The position numbers and the translations under genes were made by a program. Of a DNA stretch of 45,542 bases, positions 8,225 to 19,400 are shown in pieces. The notes under the pieces are model-generated. The model did no database searches. It was not told the origin of the DNA and was given only the letters and a program-made list of their open reading frames with translations. Every line of letters begins with the position of its first letter. The first letter of the stretch is position 1. The DNA is from CAZIMM01 sp964540415. Lineage in GTDB: Bacteria > Bacillota > Clostridia > Oscillospirales > Acutalibacteraceae. The DNA is taken from assembly GCA_964540415.1 (NCBI GenBank), contig CAZIMM010000010.1, positions 1-45,542 of the forward strand, written 5' to 3'.

Positions 8225-8259
8225 AAAAAAACTGACTTCGCTCGAAAAACGAAGTCAGT
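8225..8259 (-). terminator. Rho-independent terminator of the acyl-CoA synthetase gene
   Basis: On the minus strand a perfect 10-bp stem ACTGACTTCG/CGAAGTCAGT (8231-8240 and 8250-8259) is followed by a run of seven T. It lies about 160 bp beyond the stop codon of the minus-strand gene at 8422. Confidence 0.8.
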
Positions 8260-8421
8260 ATGTTGCTTAAAATTCAATTTTACTACCATAGCGGCTTTTT
8301 GTACTGCTCGCACAAATTGGAGCAGTCCGAAACGGCATCGCTGCTTTTTTACGGGATAGATTTGATGCCATGCCGGGACTGCGACGAAACGTCATGGAAC
8401 GGCTCACGGCCGCCGCGTTCC

Positions 8422-10164
8422 TCAGTCCTCCTCGGTAATCAGGTTTGCTCTGTCAAACCTTTTGATTTTTTGAGTTGTTGTCTTTACGAACTCGTTCTCT
8501 CTGAGTGCAAATTTTGAAATACGCTTAAACGGCGGCAGCATTTTGTTGACTTGCGCCACAATCTCGCTGATTGCACCGCGCACATCGGATTTTGTGAGTT
8601 CGCTCTTGCCCAGAAGCTCCTTGATTTCATCAAGATTCGGGTAAACAATTGCTTTGATTATTGTGTCGTTTTTTGCGTTTTCAACACCGACAACCAGACA
8701 TTCCTCAACCGGGAGAGCTCTTTCCATATGGTACTCCAGCTCCTCGGGGAAAATGTTCTTGCCGTTTTTGGTGACAATGACGTTCTTGCTGCGCCCGCAG
8801 ATATAATACCTGCCCTTTTTGTCCACCCTGCCGAGATCGCCGGTATGGAACCAGCCGTCGCTGTCAATAACCTCTGCGGTTGCCTCCGGGTTGTTGTAAT
8901 ACCCGAGCATGAGCATTCCGCCGCGAACGCAGATTTCTCCGATGCCCGTCTCGGGGTCGGGGAAATTTATTTTTGCTTCAACATTCGGCAGCGGCACTCC
9001 GATTGATTCGGAAAGATGCATTCTGTCGTTGTTGATGATAACGAGCGGCGCGCATTCCGTCAGACCGTAGCCGAAAATGATTTGAATTCCGAAGGCATCA
9101 AAGTCCTCCAGGATTTTCGGGTCAATCGGGGCTCCGCCGCAGATAATCAGGCGCATATGTCCGCCGAAGGTCTGCTGAATTTCGCCGAAAATGCGCTTCT
9201 TCATGTCAATTCCTAAGGGTTTTGTCAGCCTGCACAGGAGTTTTCCCACTGCAAACTTTTTATCGCTCGTGCCCTTTTCACGAATGGCCTTGATTATTCT
9301 TGTGTGCACCTTTTCGAGCAGAAGCGGCACACTGACAAAAATTGTGGGAGAAAACTCCTTCATGTTTTTGATAACGTATTTATAGCCCTCGCAGAAAGTG
9401 ACTGTTGCGCCGCTGTAAAGCGCCATAAAAAGGATTATCGTGTTTTCATATGTATGATGAAGCGGCAGCATTGAAATTCCGCAATCGTTCGGGGTGATTT
9501 TAACCACTGACATTGTGTTTTCAACCTCGAAGCAGAAGTTGCGCTGGCAGAGCATAACACCCTTGGACATTCCCGTTGTGCCTGATGTGAACAGCAGGGT
9601 GCACATCTTTTCCGGGTCGATTGTCACACCGGTATAGCGTTTATCGCCTTTTTTCAGCAGCGCCCTGCCTTTTTCAAGCAATTTGTCAAATGAAAGGAAA
9701 CGTCCATCGTCTTCCTTTTTCTTGAACACGGCAAAGGTTACGTCTTCACGCACTTTGTCGAAATGCTCAAGAAGCTTTTTTTCAATGCGTTCGTCGCAAA
9801 TCATCATCTTTGCGTCCGAGGTGTTGATGATGGCGTTGATGTCATCAAAGAGCAGCTCCTTATCCGTCGGAACAATTACTCCCGCACCGTTGACAACGGC
9901 CATGTAGCTCAGGCACCATTCATAGCAGCTGTCTCCGCAAACTCCGATTTTTTCACCGGAAAGCCCCAAGTCCACAAGGGCCGTACCCAGCGAGTTTATG
10001 TCCTCACCGTACTGTTTGAATGAAATAAAATAGTGCTCGTTATTCTGATTTTTGATTTCAAATGCGTTCTTGTCGCCGTAGAGGTCAATGCTCTGCTGCA
10101 ACAAATCCTTGAGGTCGCGTATTTTGCGAACCTCATAGAAAGGTTTGGTCATCTTTGTTCTCAT
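8422..10164 (-). CDS. Long-chain acyl-CoA synthetase (AMP-forming)
   Basis: The product is an ANL-superfamily enzyme of FadD/long-chain type, about 580 residues from the chosen start. It has the P-loop LLFTSGTTGMSKGVML, the adenine-binding GYGLTECAPLV, GWFHTGDLG, and the C-terminal lysine region KNVIVTKNGKNIFPEELE. It activates fatty acids to acyl-CoA at the cytoplasmic membrane face. The frame is open to 10251, but an extended -10 promoter at 10242-10250 places that ATG upstream of the transcript start. The ATG at 10164 (MRTKMTKPF) with a weak GAAGAGAG upstream, or 10152, is therefore preferred. It stands alone, with its own terminator. Its presence 3 kb from the GH3/hydrolase operon adds to an acyl-lipid theme, but no shared regulation is visible. 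Confidence 0.9.
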   Translation of the reverse strand: MRTKMTKPFYEVRKIRDLKDLLQQSIDLYGDKNAFEIKNQNNEHYFISFKQYGEDINSLGTALVDLGLSGEKIGVCGDSCYEWCLSYMAVVNGAGVIVPTDKELLFDDINAIINTSDAKMMICDERIEKKLLEHFDKVREDVTFAVFKKKEDDGRFLSFDKLLEKGRALLKKGDKRYTGVTIDPEKMCTLLFTSGTTGMSKGVMLCQRNFCFEVENTMSVVKITPNDCGISMLPLHHTYENTIILFMALYSGATVTFCEGYKYVIKNMKEFSPTIFVSVPLLLEKVHTRIIKAIREKGTSDKKFAVGKLLCRLTKPLGIDMKKRIFGEIQQTFGGHMRLIICGGAPIDPKILEDFDAFGIQIIFGYGLTECAPLVIINNDRMHLSESIGVPLPNVEAKINFPDPETGIGEICVRGGMLMLGYYNNPEATAEVIDSDGWFHTGDLGRVDKKGRYYICGRSKNVIVTKNGKNIFPEELEYHMERALPVEECLVVGVENAKNDTIIKAIVYPNLDEIKELLGKSELTKSDVRGAISEIVAQVNKMLPPFKRISKFALRENEFVKTTTQKIKRFDRANLITEED

Positions 10165-10241
10165 TACTCTGACTCTCTCTTCACGGTTTTCCCTCATCCG
10201 GGATGAGGTTTTGTGCACAAAACTGCTTATGTAACATTGAA

Positions 10242-10250
10242 AGTATACCA
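10242..10250 (-). promoter_or_regulatory. Extended -10 promoter for the acyl-CoA synthetase gene
   Basis: On the minus strand TGGTATACT (TGn plus TATACT) occurs at 10242-10250, with only a weak -35 (TTTATA) 17 nt further upstream. Predicted transcription start is near 10235, which excludes the in-frame ATG at 10251 as the translation start. Confidence 0.55.
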
Positions 10251-10346
10251 TAAAACAACGATTGTATAAAGCGAAAAAGGAACATATGGCAATCTTAAGG
10301 AGATATTAAGATTTTCCAATTTTGTTTATTTGCCCCAGTCAGCGCA

Positions 10347-10376
10347 AAAAAATACGGCGAAGCCAAGCCCCGCCGC
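10347..10376 (-). terminator. Candidate terminator of the giant surface-protein gene
   Basis: On the minus strand a short GC-rich stem CGGCG/CGCCG is followed by TATTTTTTT, about 95 bp after the stop codon at 10468. A second, stronger hairpin without a T tract (CGCTCCCTC/GAGGGAGCG, 10428-10449) lies between the gene and this site. Confidence 0.5.
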
Positions 10377-10467
10377 ATGCATTTTATGTGTCAATAAAAA
10401 CGGACTTTGATTTTGCCTTTGACCCCCCGCTCCCTCTTGCGAGGGAGCGAAAGGGTGAGAGTTTTGA

Positions 10468-13400
10468 TCAGTTGGTTGCGATGTTGCTGTAGAGATAGTG
10501 GATGACATCAGCGGAGTCAATGTAGATGATAAATGCTCTTGCGTAAACCGTATCACCTGCCGAGACGTTTGACATCGAGACCGTGTAAATACCGTTATTG
10601 GTCGGTACCGAAACGTTGCCCTTCTTGATCTCCGTGCTGCCGTCGATAACGAACGCGTCAGCGTCTGTACCGATAGATTCTTCCCTGGTGACGATGATAC
10701 CCGCCTGGCAAATCTGCTTGACATCCGTGGGGATTGACCTGTCTGCAAAGAACGTCACCTTGCTTGTCGCTGCGTCGTACTTCACCGCGGCGATTCTGGT
10801 TGCAGGTGTCGGAGTGAGGTTTGTCGCGTCGCCGTAAACCGGGGTGTACTCTTCATCGTCAACAACGATTATGGACTGAACCCTGTTGTAGGTTACGATT
10901 TCGCCTGTATCCGCGGCAATCCAGTAAAGGAAGCTTTCGCCGTTTTTGTTGCTCGGGCTTGCGGCAATGAGAGCGGTGTCTCTTGAAGCGTAGTCACCGG
11001 CACCCGTTACGGTGTAATTTCCGGGGGTAAGGGTTATCGTGAAGTAGCCGACCGGCCTGTAAATCGGGGTGATGATGACATCGGTTTCGCTTGCGAGTGC
11101 ATCTGCCGCCGTCATGCTCCAGCCGATGAAGTCATAATCAGTGAGAACAGGAGCAGTCGGGACGTCGATGGAATCGGCAGAGGTCACTTCATAGGATGCG
11201 ATTACGTTGCCTGCCTTGCCGACATAAGTTATGCTGTGTTTGCCGCTGAGCACCGCAGCGCTTGCTGTGAATACTGCAGTGAGCTTGAGGTTGGTTACGG
11301 CGGTGAAAGTTGTTGCGAAGGAATCATCAACGATTCTGTTGGTTGCATCGTTCATCCAGAATCTGAACTCTGAGGTTTTGCCGCCGCTTGAAGTTTTGGA
11401 TGCTATCGGGTTGAGGAATACCTCTGCGCCGTAAGGAACGTCGAACTGCATGGTGCTTGAGGTGACATTACGTCTTATGCCGTTGTAGCCATACTCAACA
11501 GCGCCCATGCCTGCAGCCGAGAAGGTGATGCGGATGGTCTTGTCGGTTGTTACGATATCGAACAGATAACCGAATTCCTCCCATTCGCCGTCAACCTTTG
11601 CAACTGCGTAATAAGTCGCGCTGCCCGGGAAGGAGTTGCTGCCGCAGATGACGGTCTTTGTGCCGTCGCCGTTGTCGGTTGTAACTCTGTAGGAGCCGAG
11701 GATAACTTCCTCAAGGGTGTCTGCATTGATGAGCTTGATATCCTCAACATTGCTTTCAACGATGAACTTAATCTTTTCAATCTTGTTGACCTTGATAGGC
11801 CCGCCCGCGCCTGCATAGAGCACGGAGGTTGTGACTGCCTGATTGAGCTTGATGGTGTTGTCCTCGTTGAAGGTGAAGCTGATGGGAGGCTCTGACGTTG
11901 TGCCCTGAGCGGGTTCACCGTCGTTGAGCGTGAACTCATTTGCTCCCATGCTGTTGGCTGCGAGTCCAACCTGATAGGAGTCTGTTGCGGTGATGACAAT
12001 CTTGCCCTGGGCATCTGTCCAGATGTCCTTGGTTGTCTGCCAGCCTGCGACGTCCTTTGCACCCATGGTGTATCTTGTGTTCGGGGTGTCTGTATTGATT
12101 GTGATTGTGTTGTTCGGTGAGCTCCAGGTCAAGCCGTCGATGCTCACTGTAATCGGGCTGTTGTCCGTATTGACCGCGTAATTGCCCTTCTTGTAAACCC
12201 TGTTGCCGGAAGCGCCCATTGCGTATTCAAAGAGGTCAATCGAGGTGAATCCGCTGCCGCCGTTTTCAAAGGTTGTGAAGGTGTTGCCTGAGACTGAGTT
12301 TGCGGGACCGACTCTGTCAATCTTATCAATCTTGATAATCCTGTTGCAGAAGTTGCCCCACCTGTCGATTACGTGGACGAAGACAAGAGTTCCGGTTACA
12401 TACTGATGCTGGAGTGACCAGTTGACGCCGCCGCCGTAGGCAACGAACTTCTTGGCATCGGAGTTCTTGTAGGTGTTGAAGATGCCGTAGTCAACGTTGT
12501 TGTTAATCTTCGAGATAAACAGGTTCTTTGCCGCTGTTGCCTTCTGAGCCGGGGTGGTGTAAGCCGCCTTGTTATATTCGTTGATTACAGCCGCATCAAA
12601 GCTGTTGGAGGGGTCGAGCCTGTAGATAAAGCTTCCGAGACCCTTGGTGCCGAAGGTCGGGTCATTCTGATTGTAGACAGTGTCGTTCTGACCGATTATC
12701 TCATAGTTGGTTGCGCCGTTAGTCGAACGGTAGAAATAACCGCTCTTCTGCCATTCCGCACCGCCGTTTTCGAGACCCTGCTGCCAGACATACGGGCCGC
12801 CTGTTCTCACGCCGTCAACAATGCCTTCATCAAAGCCGTTGGCAGGCATATTGTTATGGTAGTTGATGAGAACGGTGAAAACAGGATTGCCGTTTTCGTC
12901 CGTGTCGGTATTGGAGCCCGCGATTGTTTCTGCTTCTGCGCCGTCGCTTTCGTAACGGAAGGCGTTGGTGTAGTTGTAGGAGTCTTCTTCAGTCTTGAAG
13001 TTTACGGAATTGTCGCGGACGGAAAGTGTATATTCCGCCGTGCCGTTGACCCCGTTAACGAAGTTGGGTTGAAGCAGGACGTATGCCTTGTTGTCGTTCG
13101 AATTGGAGACAGCGTCGCCGCCGACATATTTGATACCGGTTGTGATGCCTGCTGCGCTTGCGGTCTTGCTCTTGAGCGCAACTGCGCCGGGTTCGGAAAT
13201 CTTGGCATTGCCGTTTGCGAACTCCTGAGCAACATCGTCAACGCGCATGATGATTGTCGGCTGTGGCTTATTGGTGTAAATGTAGAGTGTCTTACCCTGC
13301 TTGCCGGGATAGACGTAGGAGTTGACCGCAACGTCCTCCTCGGTGAGACCGAGCGAGAGGTTGGAGTTGACGATTTGCTTGGCTGTCTGGTCAACGTCAA

Positions 13401-16400
13401 TGAGGGTTACTGTCGGAGCCGTCTGGTCAACAAAGACAACCAGAGCGTTGATTGCCGTCTGCAGGCTTGTTGACTTTCGGGTGACTTCGTACTGAGCTCT
13501 GATGTCGACAGTCGAGTCAATACGGTAATTCTCAAGCTCGGTTTTGAGAGCGATGAAATTAATCCATGTTGAGTCTTCTGTGTCAAAGCAGTCCTCATTT
13601 TCGATAATCCTGTCTGCTGAGGTAAGTCCGGCATCGTAGTTTACCCAGTCTGCAGCTTTGTAGTACAAGCCGTCAACTGCTTCCTCAAACGGGATGACGT
13701 AATTATTGTTGAAATCATCAGTGTAGATAATCGAACGATTCTTCACCGCTGAAACCAACGTGTAATTTGAATCAACCCAAGAAGTTATCAGGTCTTCGAC
13801 GACCGCGATTGAATCGGGGTCAAGGATATCTCCTTCTTCCGCTATTCTGGTTCTGTACTCTGTGATTGCAAGCTGGAAGGCTGTTGAATCGATGTTCTTA
13901 AAGGGAACAGCAACGATTCTGTTAATCAAATCCTGGTACTGCGTCTCAACAACAGAGGCCTGAGCAACCGTTCTTGAGCGGTTGAAGGTTTCGCCGTTGT
14001 AGTAGTTAAGAACGTTCTGGAAAGCCGCCTGGTTGTAGTATGCGGGAAGGGTTGAGGACATGTACTCATCCACGCCGTCATAGTCGATATCCTCCAGCCA
14101 GACAGAACCGACATCGTTCATATAGTAATCGAGGATTGCACCGTAGTCTGAAAGATCAAACACCTTGGCGACCAGCGAACCTTCGCCGTCAACACGGTCT
14201 GTTACGCAAATCTCACGTCCGCCGGTTGCCGGATCAATGACGAACATATCATTTTCGTCGTATTGGAAGCCGTCGCCGTACGGGGATGAATCATAATCGA
14301 TCATCTGGCCGCTGAAGTCAAGCATTGCATTGTAAATCTTCTCATACTGGGGGTACGCAGGAATCAGTTCAAGCTCTTCATAATAATCTGCCGCCGTGTT
14401 GGCAAACGCATCGAACTGAGCCTGTGTTGAGGTACACTCTGTAAGGAGTGAATTGAATGCTTCAGCTGAGTAGCCTCCGTCAAGATCACCGGACTCGAAT
14501 GTCAATCCGTTGTAGAACTTATCATAAGAAGACGATTCCCATGTTGTGCCCGGGATTCTGCTGATAATTCCCATGAGGTTTTCAAGGGAAGCATCCGTGA
14601 ACCATCCGGTGTAGTTAAAGTTCAGGTCGCCGTAGGGATATTCATAGTTTTCATTGACAAAGCCGTTTACGGGATACCAGTTGCTGCCGGCACCGCCATA
14701 GGTTGTGTCGTTAATACCACTGTGCCACGGCATGCTCCACGGGACTCTTCCACCGTAACTCTGTGCTGTCGGTAAATAGCCCTTGATGTAATCGCCGCCG
14801 TCGGCGCTTACTGACGAGCTGAGATAAATTCCGCCGGCGGTTTTGCCGAGCAGCCAATCGATGTGATCTTTCTCAACTGCTGCGAATGCGCCGCTTGCCG
14901 AGAGATCTGTGTAGAATGGGCTGTAGTCTCCCATGAAATCACGGAAATACTGGATAATGGTGCTGTTGGAGGTTTCCATGATTTCCGGATTGTTGTAATC
15001 CTCACAGATGCCGTAGTTTGCGATTTCGTAAATGTACGGCCAACGTTCGAAGTTTTCGCTTGTAACAGACGAGAGAATGCCTGCTGCGTAGTCGTCATCG
15101 AACACTCTGACTCCGGTGAAGTTTACGTTTCTGAATGTGTAAGAAATTGTGGTGTTGAGAACCGATGAAAGCTGATTTCTCATGTCCACGATGAACTTTG
15201 CCTCTGTTGCCTGTGTTGTGCTGAGGTAGGAATAAAGTGCATCTGTGAGAACATTGAGACGCGCCTGGTTTGTAACACCCGAAGCATACTCCGCGGAAGC
15301 GACCTTTGTGCCGGCACCGATGAAGTTCTCGATGGAAGTAGTGTCGTTGTTGATCTTTGCCTGCTGAGTTGCGTTAAGCTGATTGATGGAGGCCTGAGAG
15401 GTTGTTGCACCGGCTGGCTGATTGAGCCTGGTGGGCACAAAGTAGGTTAACAGATCCTCATAACCGTCTGTTGATATGGGTGACGGGTGACTGAGCATAT
15501 TCTCATAGAGTGCCCTCACAGTCACTGTGTCAGCCGACAGCTCTGCTTCCTTGTCAATGGTCAGAGTGTCGATATTTGTGAGCCACTCATCCTCATAACT
15601 TGTCAAAGCCTGCTGAACCGGTGTTACATATGACTGCAGGTATTTTTTAATTGTGCTGACTTCGGTTTCGGGCAGCTCAGTTTCGAGGTTGACGCTGTAA
15701 CGTGAAACCTGAACAGTTTCCCCTGCCGCACGGGTTGCATCACGCAGCAAGGTTGCCGCTTCAGATGCGAGGGGTGAGTTGCTCAACGGGTTGAGGATAA
15801 GTGCCTGACGCGCACTGTAAAGCGCTCTGGCGTAGGAGTTAACCGTGTCCTGATTTGCAGCCGATGTGTTGGCTTCAACAACTGCGTTCGCGTTGGAGAG
15901 CGCAGTCCGATAAGCACTCCATGAGTTTGCGGTGTAGTAGTATTCTCCGGCATTGCGTACAACATTCGGAGTGACACTGGTATCAGTCCAGTCCGTCTTG
16001 CCCGCTTCGCCGCCGGTCTCGAATCTCGCCTTTATAAGTGTCTGCCCGTTTGCTGCATCGGTGAGATAGTAGAGGTCGGCAGGGCCGGCTGTCATTGCAA
16101 GGCTTGCGTTGTAAACAGCGGTTGCGTAACCGTTGACTGTTGCTATCTCGTTGTTCTTCTTGCCTGTGACAACGGACGCGATGACGTTTTCGAGTTGCGC
16201 CCTGGTCGGGTTGTTGGCAGCTGTGCCATAGTAGCTGTACTGTCTGCCGGTTCCGTTGGTGACCGGGTTAAGAACGTTGACAAGCTGATTGAGCTTGGCG
16301 TTCGCGCTGGAAATTTCCGCGTTAACATAGGTGTAAGGTGCGTTGTCAACAACGAGAAGTGTTGCTGTCTGGCCGCCGACTCCGGCTGTCTTATAAACGT

Positions 16401-19400
16401 TTGTGACAAGAGTTGCCGCCGTGGCGGGAGTTGTTTCATACACGACACCGGTTGCCAGAGCATTGAGGGCGTTTGTACACGCCGTCTGGGAAGCTGCCGA
16501 ATAATAATCCACAGTTGTGGAGCCGCCTCTGGGTGAAGTTGCAACAACTGTTCTGTCTCTTTCTGCCTCGGCAAGGGTTTTTGCGGTGTTGAACGCCGGG
16601 CAATACGCTGTTCTGGTTGTCAGTGCAGTGTAGAGGTTGGCAACTTGCTGGTTCAATGTTGCCTGGTTCTCCGTTGTTGTGCAGCTGCCGGCAACCGTTG
16701 CGTATGTTGAGAGGTTGGATATTCTGGCAATTGACGAATCGGCACCCGTGGGTGGATCGGAAAGGAAGGTTGCATAGTAGTTATAAAGATTATCTGTTGT
16801 TACTGTGACGGTTTGGTGCGTTTCCGTATCAACAAAGGTTGTGTTGAGGCTTGCACCGATCCAGGTCCAGCCTTGCTTGTCGACCGCGTTGCGGGCTTTT
16901 GCACTGAGTGCAGCACTGAGTTCGGCAACAGCGGTGTTGAGTTCTGGCTGATAAACCGATGTGGTCTTTGCGGCATCGTTGACAATTGTGTTAACGGCAG
17001 AAATTGCGTTTGCAATTCTTGTGCGGGAGGCCGAAGTATAGTTGTAAATTGTCTTTGTTCTGCCGGCGGAGCCCACGGCGATGTCCGGCCTGATGAGCAC
17101 TTCAACAGTGGAGTCGTAGTCACTGGCTCCTGCCTGCTGGAGGGCAGAGGCTGCGCCGGATTCATCGAGGGTCTTCAAGGTGAGAGCCGTACGTGCATTA
17201 TAAAGATTCTGCAGCTTGGTGTTGATGTCCGCCTGATCGTCAACCGTCTTGGATGACTTCGCTGCAATCAGTGCTGTTGCTGCGGAGTAAGCGGTCTGGT
17301 AAGCAGTCCAAGTTTCGGATGTGTAGTAGAATGCGCCGCCCTGGCTGCGTGAAGCGGAACCGCCGACCTCATATGCTGCCTTTGCGCCGACGCCGTAGTC
17401 CGCGCCCTCGATATAGCTCCAGACCTCATCGGACTTGACAAGGTTGCCGTAAGCTGTGCTGAGGGCTGAAACGCGGCTGTCAAACACCGTCTGGCGGACT
17501 ATTGTTCCGCCGATGCGCACGCCGTAAGCGTCTGTCAGAGTGCTGTCGCGCTCGGAGATGACGCTGGTTCTCGCATTGTTCAGTGTGGTTCTTGTGTCGG
17601 TTGTATAGTAGTTAGGCGAAGTTGTCGCACCGTTTGAGGGATTGGTGAGAACGGTGAAGGTCTTGTTATAAGCCGTCAGCGCATTCGCGAGATTTGTTGA
17701 AAGATCCGACGGAATTGTGAGCGGCTTGAGAGCAAGAGCGTTCCTCGTGGTATAGAGCTGTGTCAACGCATTGTTGATTGCAGCCTGGCTGTCGGCCTTG
17801 TATGTGGACTGATAGCCGGCGATAATCTGCTGAGCGTCGGCATAGTCTTCCGCATAGGCACTCCAGGTTGAGGTTGTGTAGTAATACGCACCGGCGTTTG
17901 CCGAGTTGATGTTAGTCATGCCGGCAGCGCCGCCTGTTTCATAAACGGCGAGCTTGCCGATACCGTAGTCACTGCCCTGGAGGTAGGAAATGTAACCGTC
18001 GCGGAAAACGAGTCCGGTTGTTGCGGTGTTTACTGCTGCGATTCTCTGGTCAAAATACTTCTTGATGGCAATGTTGTTACGGATGTTGAGCGTTGAACCT
18101 GTCTCGGTGAAGGTTGTTGCGTTGGCAAGTTCAAGCAGGCTTGCGTATGCCGCCTGAAGAGCCGCCTTGGTTGTTTCGGTATAAAGCTCATTGGAAGCTG
18201 TTGTGCCGGGCGTGGTTGACGGGTTAGTCAGAACCGCGCACATTTCGGCGAGCTTTGCGGAGGCAGCGTTCAGAGCCGGCTGATAGGTTGACGAATAGTC
18301 GTAACCCGTTGCGAGAGCAAGGGCGTTGCGCGCATTGTAGAGCGCGAGGACTCTTGCGTTGATTGTCGCCTGATTCTCGGTGGTATAATCAGCGTTGACA
18401 GCGTTTGTCGCGTTGGTTGTTGCGGTTGTGTATGCGTTCCATGTTTCTGAGGTGTAGAAGTAAGCACCGCCCTCAGTGCGTCCGACCGAACCGCCGACCT
18501 CGTAAGGAGCCCTGATTGCTCTTTGCGCCGTCATGCAGTCGTAGTAACCGCCGAGGTAAACAAGTCCGTTTGTGCCGCCGGGTTCAGCCGCAGTGTTGAC
18601 GGCATCGGTGAGCGGAGTGAGGACGCCCTCCATGGGCTTCTTATTGCGGACGTTGATTGTGACTGTCTTGGAATTGACGGTGAAGGACACGTTGTAGGTT
18701 GTTTTAACATACTCCGTGTTGAGTGAACTTCTCGCCGTTGCGAGGTTGTTCAGAGATGCTGTGGTGTACTTCGCTTTCTGCGAGGTATTGCCCGAGGTGG
18801 GCATTGCATCGTAAACCTCAACTTTTTCACCGGCCCTTGTTGTTGCGAGCTGGAGTGCGGTTGAAGCTGCGGTTGTAACAGCGGAGTTGATTGCAAGCAA
18901 GCCGGAGCCGTCCGCCGCGTCAAGTGCCATGCGGGCATCATAGAGCTCCTGGCATGCGGTGTTGACTGCCGCCTGATTTGTTGCAAGGGTTGAAGCAACG
19001 TTGATTGTGTTTGCATTTGACAGCTTGGTGGTGTAGGTGCTCCACTTGGTGGAATTGTACCATGCAGCTCCGCCGCCGGACATTTCTGCCGCGCCGCCTG
19101 CTGCATAGACGGGAAGCGCGCCGACCTGGGCGGTGACATAGGTACGGTAAGCGGGAAGAACCACCAGGTTTGTTGTTGCCGTATTGACAGCGGAAATCAG
19201 GCTGTCAAAGTAAGGCTTGATGGCGATGTTGTTGCGGATGTTGAGAGATGTGCCGCTTTCCGAATATGTGCTTGCGTCGGCAAGGTTCTTCAGGTTTGTG
19301 TAAGCTGTCTGAAGAGCAGCCTTGGTGGATGAGCTGTAAACAGCGTTGTCAACGGTTGCGCCTGTTGCGGGGTCTGTCAAAACTGTGCAGACCGCGTCAA

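Larger units (their letters stand above)
7961..8421. other. Convergent intergenic region with a repeat and a terminator
   Basis: This 461-bp gap between pdxT and the convergent acyl-CoA synthetase contains a repeat copy (8049-8150) shared with 31980-32084, and a minus-strand terminator at 8225-8259. Open frames here, including a 92-codon minus frame at 8035-8313, run through both elements and look non-coding. A weak plus-strand hairpin followed by TTTTTT occurs at about 8321-8348. Confidence 0.6.

Noticed and set aside
8035..8313. 92-codon minus-strand frame between pdxT and the acyl-CoA synthetase gene
   Set aside because: It runs through the terminator hairpin and the intergenic repeat, has no RBS and no recognisable family; the frame is partly shared with repeat copy B only because the DNA is repeated.
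10165..10251. N-terminal extension of the acyl-CoA synthetase to 10251
   Set aside because: The extended -10 promoter overlaps that ATG, and the extra 29 residues do not resemble the family.
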